64,000 nucleotides of DNA from Variovorax beijingensis. Its GTDB lineage: Bacteria > Pseudomonadota > Gammaproteobacteria > Burkholderiales > Burkholderiaceae_C. The stretch spans positions 93,959 through 157,958 of the forward strand of contig NZ_VIVL01000012.1 in the NCBI RefSeq assembly GCF_007828835.1, in the 5' to 3' direction. Below are positions 14,846 through 22,746 of this stretch, piece after piece. The notes beneath the pieces are model-generated. The model was not told the origin of the DNA. It did no database searches and was given only the letters and a program-made list of their open reading frames with translations. Both the position numbers and the translations under genes were made by a program. Every line of letters starts with the position of its first letter. Within the stretch, counting starts at the first letter, position 1.

Positions 14846-15994
14846 ATGAAGATCACCCGGCTTCACACCTACCGCGTCGCGCCGCGCTGGATGTTCCTGA
14901 AAATCGAGACCGACGAGGGCATCAGCGGCTGGGGCGAGCCGGTCATCGAAGGCCGCGCCCGCACCGTCGAGGCCGCCGTGCACGAGTTCGGCGAGATGCT
15001 GATCGGCAAGGACCCGGCGCGCATCAACGACCTCTGGCAGACGATGTACCGCGGCAACTTCTACCGCGGCGGCGCGATCCTCATGAGCGCGATCGCCGGC
15101 ATCGACCAGGCGCTGTGGGACATCAAGGGCAAGGCGCTCGGCGTGCCGGTCCACGAGCTGCTCGGCGGCAGGGTGCGCGACCGCATGAAGGTCTACAGCT
15201 GGGTCGGCGGCGACCGGCCGGCCGACATCGTGCAGGACATGCAGCGCCTGCTCGAAGGCGGCATCGACACCTTCAAGCTGAACGGCTGCGAGGAGATGGC
15301 ATTGCTCGATTCGCCGCGTGCCGTCGATACCGCGGTCGCCAAGGTGGCCGCGGTGCGCGACGCGCTGGGCATGCGGGTGGACTTCGGGCTCGACTTCCAT
15401 GGCCGCGTGGCCGCGCCGATGGCCAAGCCGCTGTTGCGCGCCCTCGAGCCGCTGCGCCCGCTCTTCGTCGAGGAGCCCGTGCTGGCCGAGCAGGCCGAGC
15501 ACTATCCGCGCCTGGCCGCGAGCACTTCGATTCCGCTCGCGGCCGGCGAGCGCATGTACTCGCGCTTCGAGTTCAAGCGGGTGCTGGAGGAGGGCGGCAT
15601 CGCCATCCTGCAGCCCGACCTCTCGCATGCCGGCGGCATCACCGAATGCCACAGGATCGCCGCGATGGCCGAGGCCTACGACGTCGCCTTTGCGCCGCAT
15701 TGCCCGCTCGGCCCGGTGGCGCTCGCGGCCTGCCTGCAGGTCGACTTCGTGGCCCACAACGCGGTGCTGCAGGAGCAGAGCATGGGCATCCACTACAACC
15801 GCGGCGCCGAGTTGCTCGACTACGTGATCAACAAGGACGACTTCCGGATCGATGCGGGCTTCATCCACGCCCTGCCCAAGCCGGGCCTCGGCGTGGAAGT
15901 CGACGAGGAGCGCGTCGTCCACGCAAGCCGCAACCCGCCCGACTGGCACAACCCGGTATGGCGGCACGCCGACGGGAGCGTGGCCGAGTGGTAG
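14846..15994 (+). CDS. dgoD: D-galactonate dehydratase-like enzyme
   Basis: A 382-residue enolase-superfamily protein that follows galactonate dehydratase closely. It starts with MKITRLHTYRVAPRWMFLKI, and carries DFHGRV (metal Asp plus catalytic His), VEEPV, GERMYSR, QPDLSHAGGI and APHCPLGP (general-acid/base His). It converts D-galactonate to 2-keto-3-deoxy-galactonate. It starts 8 bp after the ManD-type gene, so two distinct acid-sugar dehydratases are co-expressed. The KDGal kinase and aldolase needed further on are not in the window. Confidence 0.9.
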   Translation: MKITRLHTYRVAPRWMFLKIETDEGISGWGEPVIEGRARTVEAAVHEFGEMLIGKDPARINDLWQTMYRGNFYRGGAILMSAIAGIDQALWDIKGKALGVPVHELLGGRVRDRMKVYSWVGGDRPADIVQDMQRLLEGGIDTFKLNGCEEMALLDSPRAVDTAVAKVAAVRDALGMRVDFGLDFHGRVAAPMAKPLLRALEPLRPLFVEEPVLAEQAEHYPRLAASTSIPLAAGERMYSRFEFKRVLEEGGIAILQPDLSHAGGITECHRIAAMAEAYDVAFAPHCPLGPVALAACLQVDFVAHNAVLQEQSMGIHYNRGAELLDYVINKDDFRIDAGFIHALPKPGLGVEVDEERVVHASRNPPDWHNPVWRHADGSVAEW

Positions 15995-16043
15995 CGCCCG
16001 ACAACCCGATTCGACAACACCCACCGACAAGCGGAGACACAGC

Positions 16044-17072
16044 ATGAACATCCTACGCATTTCCCTGCCGACCCGCCGCAGCCTCGCCGTGGCGGCGATC
16101 GCGGCGCTCTCGCTCGCCTCGACGGGCGCGTTCGCGGAGATCAAGGCCAAGCTCGGCCATGCCATGCCCGACAGCCATCCACAGGCGGTCGCAATGAAGA
16201 AGTTCGCGGAGCTCGCGGGCACCTACACCAAGGGCAACGTCAAGATCCAGACCTACTCGAGCGGCGTGCTGGGCAGCGACGAGAAGGAACTGCAGGCCGT
16301 GCAGGCCGGCACGCAGGAGTTCTACATCGGCACGCTCGCACCGCTGTCCACGCGCATCAAGGAAGTGCAGGTCTGGGACCTGCCCTTCATGTTCCAGAAC
16401 GACCGCGAGGCGTACGCACTGCTCGACGGCCCTTCGTCGAAGAAGATCTTCGAGAAGGTCGAGCCGGCCGGCCTCGTGGGCCTGACCTGGACGGGGATGG
16501 GCTTTCGCAATCTTTCCAACAGCAAGCACAGCGTCAACAAGCTCGAAGACGTCAGCGGGCTGAAGGTGCGCGTCATGGCCAACCCCGTCGCACTCGACAC
16601 CTGGAAGACCATCGGCGCCAACGCGGTGCCGATGGCCTTCGCCGAGGTCTTTCCGGCGCTGGAAATCAAGGCGCTGGACGGCCAGGAGAACCCGCTGCTG
16701 CACATGTATGCCAACAAGATGCAGGAAGTGCAGAAGTACATCTCGGTGACCAACCACGTCTATACGCCGGTGGCGCTGGTGGCTTCGAAGAAGTTCTGGG
16801 ACACCTTGCCGCCCGCCGACAAGGAAGGTGTCAGGAAAGCCGCCGCCGAAGCCGGCCTCTACCAGCGCAAGCTGCTCGATGAAGGCAACGCCGACGTGAT
16901 CGCCAAGTTCAAGAGCGAAGGGGTCACCGTCAACGTGATGAGCCCGGCCGAACTCGCCCGCCTCCAGGAGAAGGTGAAGCCGGTCGTCGCCAAGTATTCG
17001 GCGGCCATCGGCGAGGACTTCGTCAAGGGCTTCTACGACGAGATCGCCAAGGCACGCGCCGCCGCGAAGTAA
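16044..17072 (+). CDS. dctP: TRAP transporter substrate-binding protein (DctP family)
   Basis: A 342-residue receptor with a Sec signal peptide (cleavage after ASTGAFA). Family landmarks are GHAMPDSHPQAVAMKKFAEL, LPFMFQNDREAYALLDG, VRVMANP (ligand-contacting Arg) and FAEVFPALEIKALDGQENP. It is of the DctP/UehA-like type that commonly takes up C6 acid sugars, which agrees with the surrounding dehydratases and dehydrogenases. It begins a receptor-DctQ-DctM set with short gaps. Confidence 0.92.
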   Translation: MNILRISLPTRRSLAVAAIAALSLASTGAFAEIKAKLGHAMPDSHPQAVAMKKFAELAGTYTKGNVKIQTYSSGVLGSDEKELQAVQAGTQEFYIGTLAPLSTRIKEVQVWDLPFMFQNDREAYALLDGPSSKKIFEKVEPAGLVGLTWTGMGFRNLSNSKHSVNKLEDVSGLKVRVMANPVALDTWKTIGANAVPMAFAEVFPALEIKALDGQENPLLHMYANKMQEVQKYISVTNHVYTPVALVASKKFWDTLPPADKEGVRKAAAEAGLYQRKLLDEGNADVIAKFKSEGVTVNVMSPAELARLQEKVKPVVAKYSAAIGEDFVKGFYDEIAKARAAAK

Positions 17073-17107
17073 GCCGGCTCTTCCGAGCACCCCCTACGGA
17101 GCCGACA

Positions 17108-17689
17108 ATGGCAAAACCCCTCAAGGCAATCGCCGACGCGCTCACGCGCGGCCTCGAAATCGTGATGGTCCTGTGCATGGTCGTGATGCTCGCGATGGTG
17201 TTCGGCAACGTCATCCTCAGGCTCTTCTTCAACAGTGGCATCGACCTTTCGGAAGAGATTCCGCGCTACGCGTTCGTCTGGATGACCTTCCTCGGCGCGA
17301 TCGTGGGCATGCGGCGCCGCGCGCACCTGGGCGTGGACATGCTGGTGCGGGCGCTGCCCGCGCTCGGACGGCGAATCTGCTGGGGCATCAGCCAGGCGGT
17401 GATGCTGGTGTGCTGCGGCTATATCGTCTACGGCACCTGGCTGCAGCACGACATCATTGCGGGAACTTCCTCGCCCGTTGCGCAGATCAGCACGCTGTGG
17501 GTGTTCGGCGTGAGCTACCTGACCGGCGGCGCCATCGGCCTGATCTGCCTGTCGAACCTGGTGCGGCTCGTGGCCGGCAAGGTCGAAGAAGGCGAGTTGA
17601 TCGACGTCCACGAGGAGGGCATGAGCGAGGCGCTCGAAGCCGAGCGCGAGATGGTCGGGCAGCAGGCGCGTTCGGGAGCCAGGCCATGA
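17108..17689 (+). CDS. dctQ: TRAP transporter small permease (DctQ family)
   Basis: A 193-residue protein with four predicted membrane helices. It has the DctQ core EEIPRYAFVWMTFLGAIVGM followed by RRRAHLGVDMLV. The charged C-terminal tail (VHEEGMSEALEAEREMVG) is cytoplasmic. It is paired by an ATGA overlap (17686-17689) with the large permease. Confidence 0.92.
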   Translation: MAKPLKAIADALTRGLEIVMVLCMVVMLAMVFGNVILRLFFNSGIDLSEEIPRYAFVWMTFLGAIVGMRRRAHLGVDMLVRALPALGRRICWGISQAVMLVCCGYIVYGTWLQHDIIAGTSSPVAQISTLWVFGVSYLTGGAIGLICLSNLVRLVAGKVEEGELIDVHEEGMSEALEAEREMVGQQARSGARP

Positions 17690-18966
17690 CCATCCTCGTC
17701 TTCATCGGCTCGCTGCTGGGGTTCATGGCGCTGGGAATGCCGATCGCGTTCGCGTTGATCGGCTGCGGATTGGCCATGATGTACTACACGGGGTTCACCG
17801 ATCCGCAGATCGTGATCCAGAACATGTGGGACGGCGCGAACAGCTTCCCGTTGCTCGCGGTGCCCTTCTTCATGCTGGCCGGCGAGTTCATGAACGCAGG
17901 CGGCATGACGCGGCGCATCGTGGTGATGGCAATGTCGTGGGTGGGCCACGTCCGGGGCGGGCTGGGCTATGTCGCGGTCGTGGCGGCGATCATCATGGCG
18001 TCGCTGTCGGGTTCGGCGGTGGCCGATACCGCAGCACTGGCCGCGGTGCTGGTGCCGCTCATGCGCAACGCCGGCTACGACGTCAACCGCTCCTGCGGCC
18101 TGATCGCCTGCGGCGGCATCATCGCGCCGGTCATCCCGCCTTCGATCGCGATGATCCTGTTCGGCGTCACCGGCGGCGTGTCGATCACCAAGCTCTTCAT
18201 CGCCGGGATCGTGCCCGGCGTGATGATGGGCTTGGCCATCATGCTGGCCTGGCGCTGGTCGATCCAGCGCGACACGGTGAAGGTCGAGCCAAAGCGCACG
18301 ATGGCCGAGCGCCGGACCGCCACGCGCGACGCGCTCTGGGCGCTGGTGCTGCCGATCGTGATCGTCGGCGGACTCAAGGTCGGCCTCTTCACCCCCACCG
18401 AGGCGGCTGTGATTGCGGCGGTGTATTCGCTGTTCGTGGGCCTCGTGGTCTACCGCGAGATCAAGCCGGCGGCGCTGTTCCGGCTCTTCTATCGCGCCGC
18501 GGAAACCACGGCGATCATCATGTTCCTGGTGTCGGCGGCCGGCGTCTCGGCCTGGCTCATCACCACGGCCAACATTCCGCAGCAGCTTGCCGATCTCGTC
18601 GAACCCCTGATGGGCAACAAGATGCTGCTGACCTTCGTGCTGATGCTGCTGGTGCTCGTGGTCGGCACGGCATTGGACTTCACGCCCACGGTGCTCATCA
18701 TGACGCCGGTACTGATGCCGGTGCTCAAGCAGGCCGGCATCGACCCGGTGTACTTCGGCGTGCTGTTCATCATGAACAACGCCATTGGCCTGGTCACGCC
18801 GCCCGTGGGCACCGTGCTCAATGTCGTCTGCGGCGTCGCCAAGATCCCGATGAGCGGCGCGATCCGAGGCGTCATGCCCTTCATGATCGCGCAGACCCTC
18901 GTCATGTTCCTGCTGGTCGTCTTCCCACAGATCGTGATGTGGCCGCTGAAGATGATGACCCGCTGA
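17686..18966 (+). CDS. dctM: TRAP transporter large permease (DctM family)
   Basis: A 426-residue membrane protein of normal DctM length. It shows PFFMLAGEFMNAGGMTRR, SLSGSAVADTAALAAVLVP, GGIIAPVIPPSIAMILFG, LFTPTEAAVIAAVYSL and NNAIGLVTPPVGTVLNV, all typical of the family. It forms the Na+-coupled translocation unit for the receptor at 16044 and presumably imports the sugar acid degraded by the operon. Confidence 0.94.
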   Translation: MTILVFIGSLLGFMALGMPIAFALIGCGLAMMYYTGFTDPQIVIQNMWDGANSFPLLAVPFFMLAGEFMNAGGMTRRIVVMAMSWVGHVRGGLGYVAVVAAIIMASLSGSAVADTAALAAVLVPLMRNAGYDVNRSCGLIACGGIIAPVIPPSIAMILFGVTGGVSITKLFIAGIVPGVMMGLAIMLAWRWSIQRDTVKVEPKRTMAERRTATRDALWALVLPIVIVGGLKVGLFTPTEAAVIAAVYSLFVGLVVYREIKPAALFRLFYRAAETTAIIMFLVSAAGVSAWLITTANIPQQLADLVEPLMGNKMLLTFVLMLLVLVVGTALDFTPTVLIMTPVLMPVLKQAGIDPVYFGVLFIMNNAIGLVTPPVGTVLNVVCGVAKIPMSGAIRGVMPFMIAQTLVMFLLVVFPQIVMWPLKMMTR

Positions 18967-18987
18967 ATCGCTGAAAGGAAAATCGAG

Positions 18988-20025
18988 ATGGAAGCCCTTG
19001 TCATTCACGCCCCCGGCGACCTGCGCGTCGAAGAGATTCCGACACCCGAACTCGGCGCGGGGCAGTTGCGCGTGCGCGTGCGCTGCGGCGGCATCTGCGG
19101 CTCCGACCTGCACTACTACCAGCACGGCGGCTTCGGTACCGTGCGCATCCAGGAGCCGATGGTGCTTGGGCACGAAGTGGCCGGCGCGATCGAGGCCGTC
19201 GGGCCCGGTGTGAGCGGCTTTTCAGCCGGCCAGCGCATTGCCGTCAGCCCGAGCCGTCCCTGCGGTCTGTGCCGCTTCTGCCAGGAGGGTCTGCAGAACC
19301 ACTGCCTGGAGATGCGCTACTACGGCAGCGCCATGCGCAATCCGCACGTGCAGGGCGCGTTCCGGCAGCAGATCGTGATCGACACCCACCAGGCCCATCT
19401 GCTGGCCGACCATCTGAGCGACGGGGAGGGCGCCATGGCCGAGCCGCTGTCGGTGGCGCTGCACGGCGTTCAGCGCGCCGGGCCGCTGCTCGGCCGCAAG
19501 GTGCTCGTGACCGGATGCGGGCCGATCGGCGCACTCGCGATCATCGCCGCCCGGCGTGCCGGCGCGGCGCACATCGTGGCCACGGACATGGGTGCGCATC
19601 CCTTGAGCAAAGCACTGAAGGTCGGTGCCGACGAGGTCATCAATATCGCCGAAGAGCCGGGAGGTCTCGCACGCTTCGCGGCCGACAAGGGCCAGTTCGA
19701 CGTGCTCTTTGAGGCCAGCGGCAACGAGCGCGCGCTGCGCGGCGCCTTCGAGGTGCTTCGGCCGCGCGGCATCATCGTGCAGTTGGGCCTCGCCGGCGGC
19801 GAGATGACGCTGCCGATCAACACCATCGTGGCCAAGGAGTTCGACCTGCGCGGCGTGTTCCGCTTCCACCAGGAGTTCGCCACGGCAGTCGAACTGCTGA
19901 ACAAGGGGCTGGTCGATGTGAAGCCGTTGATCTCGGCCACGCTGTCGTACCGCGACTCCGCACGCGCCTTCGCGCTGGCGGCGGATCGCTCGCAGGCAAT
20001 GAAGGTGCTGCTGAACTTCGACTGA
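18988..20025 (+). CDS. idnD: Zinc-dependent dehydrogenase, L-idonate 5-dehydrogenase-like
   Basis: A 345-residue medium-chain dehydrogenase. Catalytic zinc ligands are CGGICGSDLHYY and GHEVAG. The structural zinc is bound by the Cys cluster PCGLCRFCQEGLQNHC, and the Rossmann motif is GCGPIGALA. The HYYQHGGFG segment and overall length match L-idonate 5-dehydrogenase, which oxidises L-idonate to 5-keto-gluconate. Together with the SDR at 11800 it would make a two-step route to gluconate. AAAGGAAAA precedes the ATG. A sorbitol or threonine dehydrogenase-like activity is an alternative. Confidence 0.82.
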   Translation: MEALVIHAPGDLRVEEIPTPELGAGQLRVRVRCGGICGSDLHYYQHGGFGTVRIQEPMVLGHEVAGAIEAVGPGVSGFSAGQRIAVSPSRPCGLCRFCQEGLQNHCLEMRYYGSAMRNPHVQGAFRQQIVIDTHQAHLLADHLSDGEGAMAEPLSVALHGVQRAGPLLGRKVLVTGCGPIGALAIIAARRAGAAHIVATDMGAHPLSKALKVGADEVINIAEEPGGLARFAADKGQFDVLFEASGNERALRGAFEVLRPRGIIVQLGLAGGEMTLPINTIVAKEFDLRGVFRFHQEFATAVELLNKGLVDVKPLISATLSYRDSARAFALAADRSQAMKVLLNFD

Positions 20026-20101
20026 GCGGCAGCCCGCAGAACCTGCCGCCCTGAGATGAACCGTTCCGCCGGGACGGCTTCAGGGTTTACCCCAATCACC
20101 G

Positions 20102-20117
20102 GTCCGGCGATTCGGAC
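20102..20117. promoter_or_regulatory. Inverted repeat, candidate DctD enhancer
   Basis: GTCCG (20102-20106) and CGGAC (20113-20117) are 5-bp arms with a 6-bp spacer, about 107 bp upstream of the -24 element of dctA. The distance and symmetry suit a DctD binding site. Only one copy was found, so this is tentative. Confidence 0.4.
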
Positions 20118-20184
20118 AGCCTCGTCGCCGCGCATCCGGATCGTCGTCAGGCCCTCCGTTTCATTCCCGCCTCGTTCCCCTTGA

Positions 20185-20197
20185 AATCAACGACTTA
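20185..20197 (+). promoter_or_regulatory. IHF binding site
   Basis: AATCAACGACTTA fits the IHF consensus WATCAANNNNTTR at every position. It lies 27 bp upstream of the sigma-54 promoter and downstream of the inverted repeat at 20102, the standard order for an enhancer-IHF-sigma-54 promoter. Confidence 0.65.
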
Positions 20198-20223
20198 GCG
20201 GGCCCCGCGCGCCGCGCGCCGCG

Positions 20224-20239
20224 TGGCACATCGATTGCT
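20224..20239 (+). promoter_or_regulatory. Sigma-54 (-24/-12) promoter of dctA
   Basis: TGGCACATCGATTGCT is a full match to TGGCACRNNNNTTGCW, with GG (20225-20226) and GC (20237-20238) 10 bp apart. Rhizobial dctA is the classic DctD/RpoN-controlled gene, and the DctB/DctD pair is encoded just downstream. Transcription would begin near 20250, giving a leader of over 200 bases. Confidence 0.85.
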
Positions 20240-20301
20240 CTGTACCAGGGCCGGCCGCATCGCCCGATGCAGGTCCCGGACATGACACAGGAGACAAACC
20301 G

Positions 20302-20400
20302 ATGAGCACCATGGGTGACCTTGACCCCCCGGACACCGGCGAATGGGTTGACGCGCTCACGCCCAACGTCGATGCCAACTCGCACCGCAATGCGGCCTGA
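20302..20400 (+). CDS. 32-codon leader ORF resembling the AceE N-terminus
   Basis: The dctA leader contains ATG...TGA for 32 residues (MSTMGDLDPPDTGEWVDALT...), preceded by an excellent CAGGAG 8 bp from the ATG. The segment DPPDTGEWVDAL is strikingly like the start of pyruvate dehydrogenase E1 (AceE; consensus close to DPxETxEWxDAL). It could be the relic 5' end of a lost aceE copy or a leader peptide that affects dctA translation. Nothing beyond residue 30 continues the similarity. Confidence 0.5.
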   Translation: MSTMGDLDPPDTGEWVDALTPNVDANSHRNAA

Positions 20401-20464
20401 CGAGGATGCGGCCATGAACGACACCATGACGCCGCCAGCGTCTGAAATTTTCCAGGAGACTCCC

Positions 20465-21811
20465 GTGGACCAACCATCCGCCGCCCCCAAGCCCTTCTAC
20501 AAATCGCTCTACTTCCAGGTCATCACCGCCATCGTGCTCGGGGTGTTGCTGGGGCACTTCTATCCCGACACCGGGGCATCGATGAAGCCGCTGGGCGACG
20601 GCTTCATCAAGCTCATCAAGATGATCATCGCGCCGATCATCTTCTGCACGGTGGTAGTGGGCATCGCCGGCATGGAAGACATGAAGAAGGTCGGCAAGAC
20701 CGGCGGGCTGGCGCTCCTGTACTTCGAGATCGTGAGCAGCATCGCGCTGGTGGTGGGGCTGGTCATCATCAACATCGTGCGTCCTGGCGCCGGCATGAAC
20801 GTCGACGTGAGCCAGCTCGACGCCAAGAGCATCGCGGCCTACACCGGTCCCGGAAAGATGCAGAGCACCACCGACTTCCTGCTCAACGTCATCCCCAGCA
20901 CGGTGGTCGACGCCTTCGCCAAGGGCGAGATCCTGCAGGTGCTGCTGATCGCGGTGATGTTCGGTTTCGCGCTGCACAAGTTCGGCGGACGCGGCACGCT
21001 GGTGTTCGACGTGATCGAGAAGGGCTCGCATGTGCTCTTCGTGATCGTGGGCTACATCATGAAGGTCGCGCCCATCGGCGCCTTTGGTGCCATGGCCTTC
21101 ACCATCGGCAAGTACGGGGTGAGTTCGCTGCTGCAGCTGGGCCAGCTGATGGCCACCTTCTATGCCACCTGCCTGTTCTTCATCTTCGTGGTGCTGGGGC
21201 TCATTGCGCGGGCGCACGGCTTCAGCATCTGGAAGTTCATCAAGTACATCAAGGAAGAACTGCTGATCGTGCTGGGCACGTCGTCCTCGGAGTCGGTGCT
21301 GCCGCGCATGATGGCCAAGCTGGAGAATCTGGGCGCGAAGAAGTCGGTGGTCGGGCTGGTGGTGCCCACGGGCTACTCGTTCAACCTGGACGGCACCTCG
21401 ATCTACCTGACGATGGCGGCGGTGTTCATCGCGCAGGCGACCAACACCGACATGACGCTCACGCAGCAGCTCACGCTGCTGGCCGTGCTGCTGCTCACCT
21501 CGAAGGGTGCGGCGGGCGTCACGGGCAGCGGCTTCATCGTGCTGGCGGCCACGCTCTCGGCCGTCGGCCACGTGCCGGTGGCGGGCCTGGCGTTGATCCT
21601 GGGCATCGACCGCTTCATGTCGGAAGCCCGCGCGCTGACCAACCTGATCGGCAACGGCGTGGCCACGGTGGTGGTCGCCAAGTGGACCAATGACCTGGAC
21701 ACCGTCCGCATGAAGCGCATGCTGGACAACGAGACCCCGGCCGAGGCCGACGCGCCCGAAGCGGTGCTGGACCAGGTCGAGACCCACATGCCGGTGGCCC
21801 AGCCGCGCTGA
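20465..21811 (+). CDS. dctA: C4-dicarboxylate:cation symporter DctA
   Basis: A 448-residue secondary transporter of the DAACS family for succinate, fumarate and malate. Clear landmarks are PLGDGFIKLIKMIIAPIIF, LGTSSSESVLPRMMAKLE (serine-rich loop), VVPTGYSFNLDGTSIYLT and LIGNGVATVVVAKW. The GTG at 20465 was chosen because AGGAG (20454-20458) is ideally spaced and the product then starts just before FYKSLYFQV like other DctA proteins; an ATG at 20414 would add 17 residues. It is expressed from the sigma-54 promoter at 20224 and should be induced by dicarboxylates through DctBD. Confidence 0.93.
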   Translation: MDQPSAAPKPFYKSLYFQVITAIVLGVLLGHFYPDTGASMKPLGDGFIKLIKMIIAPIIFCTVVVGIAGMEDMKKVGKTGGLALLYFEIVSSIALVVGLVIINIVRPGAGMNVDVSQLDAKSIAAYTGPGKMQSTTDFLLNVIPSTVVDAFAKGEILQVLLIAVMFGFALHKFGGRGTLVFDVIEKGSHVLFVIVGYIMKVAPIGAFGAMAFTIGKYGVSSLLQLGQLMATFYATCLFFIFVVLGLIARAHGFSIWKFIKYIKEELLIVLGTSSSESVLPRMMAKLENLGAKKSVVGLVVPTGYSFNLDGTSIYLTMAAVFIAQATNTDMTLTQQLTLLAVLLLTSKGAAGVTGSGFIVLAATLSAVGHVPVAGLALILGIDRFMSEARALTNLIGNGVATVVVAKWTNDLDTVRMKRMLDNETPAEADAPEAVLDQVETHMPVAQPR

Positions 21812-21880
21812 GGCGTGGCGCTCGCGGTGGAACGCGCCTGAACGGGTTTCTTGTCACACAACGCACCAAGGAGAAAGCAG

Positions 21881-22636
21881 ATGAGCGAGAGCAAGCAGCA
21901 ACACGTGGTCCTGGTCACCGGCGGCATGGGCGGCCTGGGCGAGACGATCTCCACCAAGATGGTCGATGCGGGCTACAAGCTCGCGGTGACTTACTCGCCG
22001 GGCAACAAGTCGCACGCCGAATGGGTGGCCCAGATGGCGTCGCGCGGCTACCAGATCCTGGCCGTTCCCTGCGACGTGGCCGACTACGACTCGTGTGCAC
22101 GGGCGGTGGGCCAGGTACAGGAGGCCCTGGGCCCGGTCGACGTGCTGGTCAACAACGCCGGCATCACGCGCGACATGACCTTCAAGAAGATGGACCAGAT
22201 CAACTGGAACGCCGTGCTGCGCACCAACCTCGACAGCCTGTTCAACATGAGCAAGCAGGTGGCCGACGGCATGGTGGAGCGGGGCTGGGGCCGCATCATC
22301 AACGTGTCGTCGGTGAACGGCTCGAAGGGCGCGTTCGGCCAGACCAACTACTCGGCCGCCAAGGCCGGCGTGCACGGGTTCACCAAGGCGCTGGCACTCG
22401 AAGTGGCGAAGAAGGGCGTGACGGTGAACACCATATCGCCCGGCTACATCGGCACCAAGATGGTCACTGCCATTCCAAAGGAAGTGCTCGACAGCAAGAT
22501 CCTGCCGCACATCCCGGTGGGGCGCCTCGGCAAGCCCGAGGAAGTGGCGGGGCTGATCATCTATCTCGCATCGGAGGAGGCGGCTTTCGTGACCGGTGCC
22601 AACATTGCCATCAACGGCGGCCAGCACATGCAGTGA
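21881..22636 (+). CDS. phaB: Acetoacetyl-CoA reductase
   Basis: A 251-residue SDR. It contains TGGMGGLGETI (NADPH-binding glycine motif), NNAGITRDMTFKKM, the catalytic NVSSVNGSKGAFGQTNYSAAK and a C-terminal GANIAINGGQHMQ. These are hallmarks of PhaB/PhbB, which reduces acetoacetyl-CoA to (R)-3-hydroxybutyryl-CoA for polyhydroxybutyrate. AAGGAGAA precedes the ATG. It lies alone between dctA and dctB with no phaA or phaC beside it, so dicarboxylate uptake and PHB synthesis may be co-expressed here. Confidence 0.92.
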   Translation: MSESKQQHVVLVTGGMGGLGETISTKMVDAGYKLAVTYSPGNKSHAEWVAQMASRGYQILAVPCDVADYDSCARAVGQVQEALGPVDVLVNNAGITRDMTFKKMDQINWNAVLRTNLDSLFNMSKQVADGMVERGWGRIINVSSVNGSKGAFGQTNYSAAKAGVHGFTKALALEVAKKGVTVNTISPGYIGTKMVTAIPKEVLDSKILPHIPVGRLGKPEEVAGLIIYLASEEAAFVTGANIAINGGQHMQ

Positions 22637-22746
22637 CCGATGACGCCGTGCCCGAACCCGCCCTGGGCCTGGATGAAACCGTCCGTGACACCCGCCACCG
22701 GGCAGCCACTGATGCGGCGTTCACGGCCTTGTGCAATAACGGGTTC

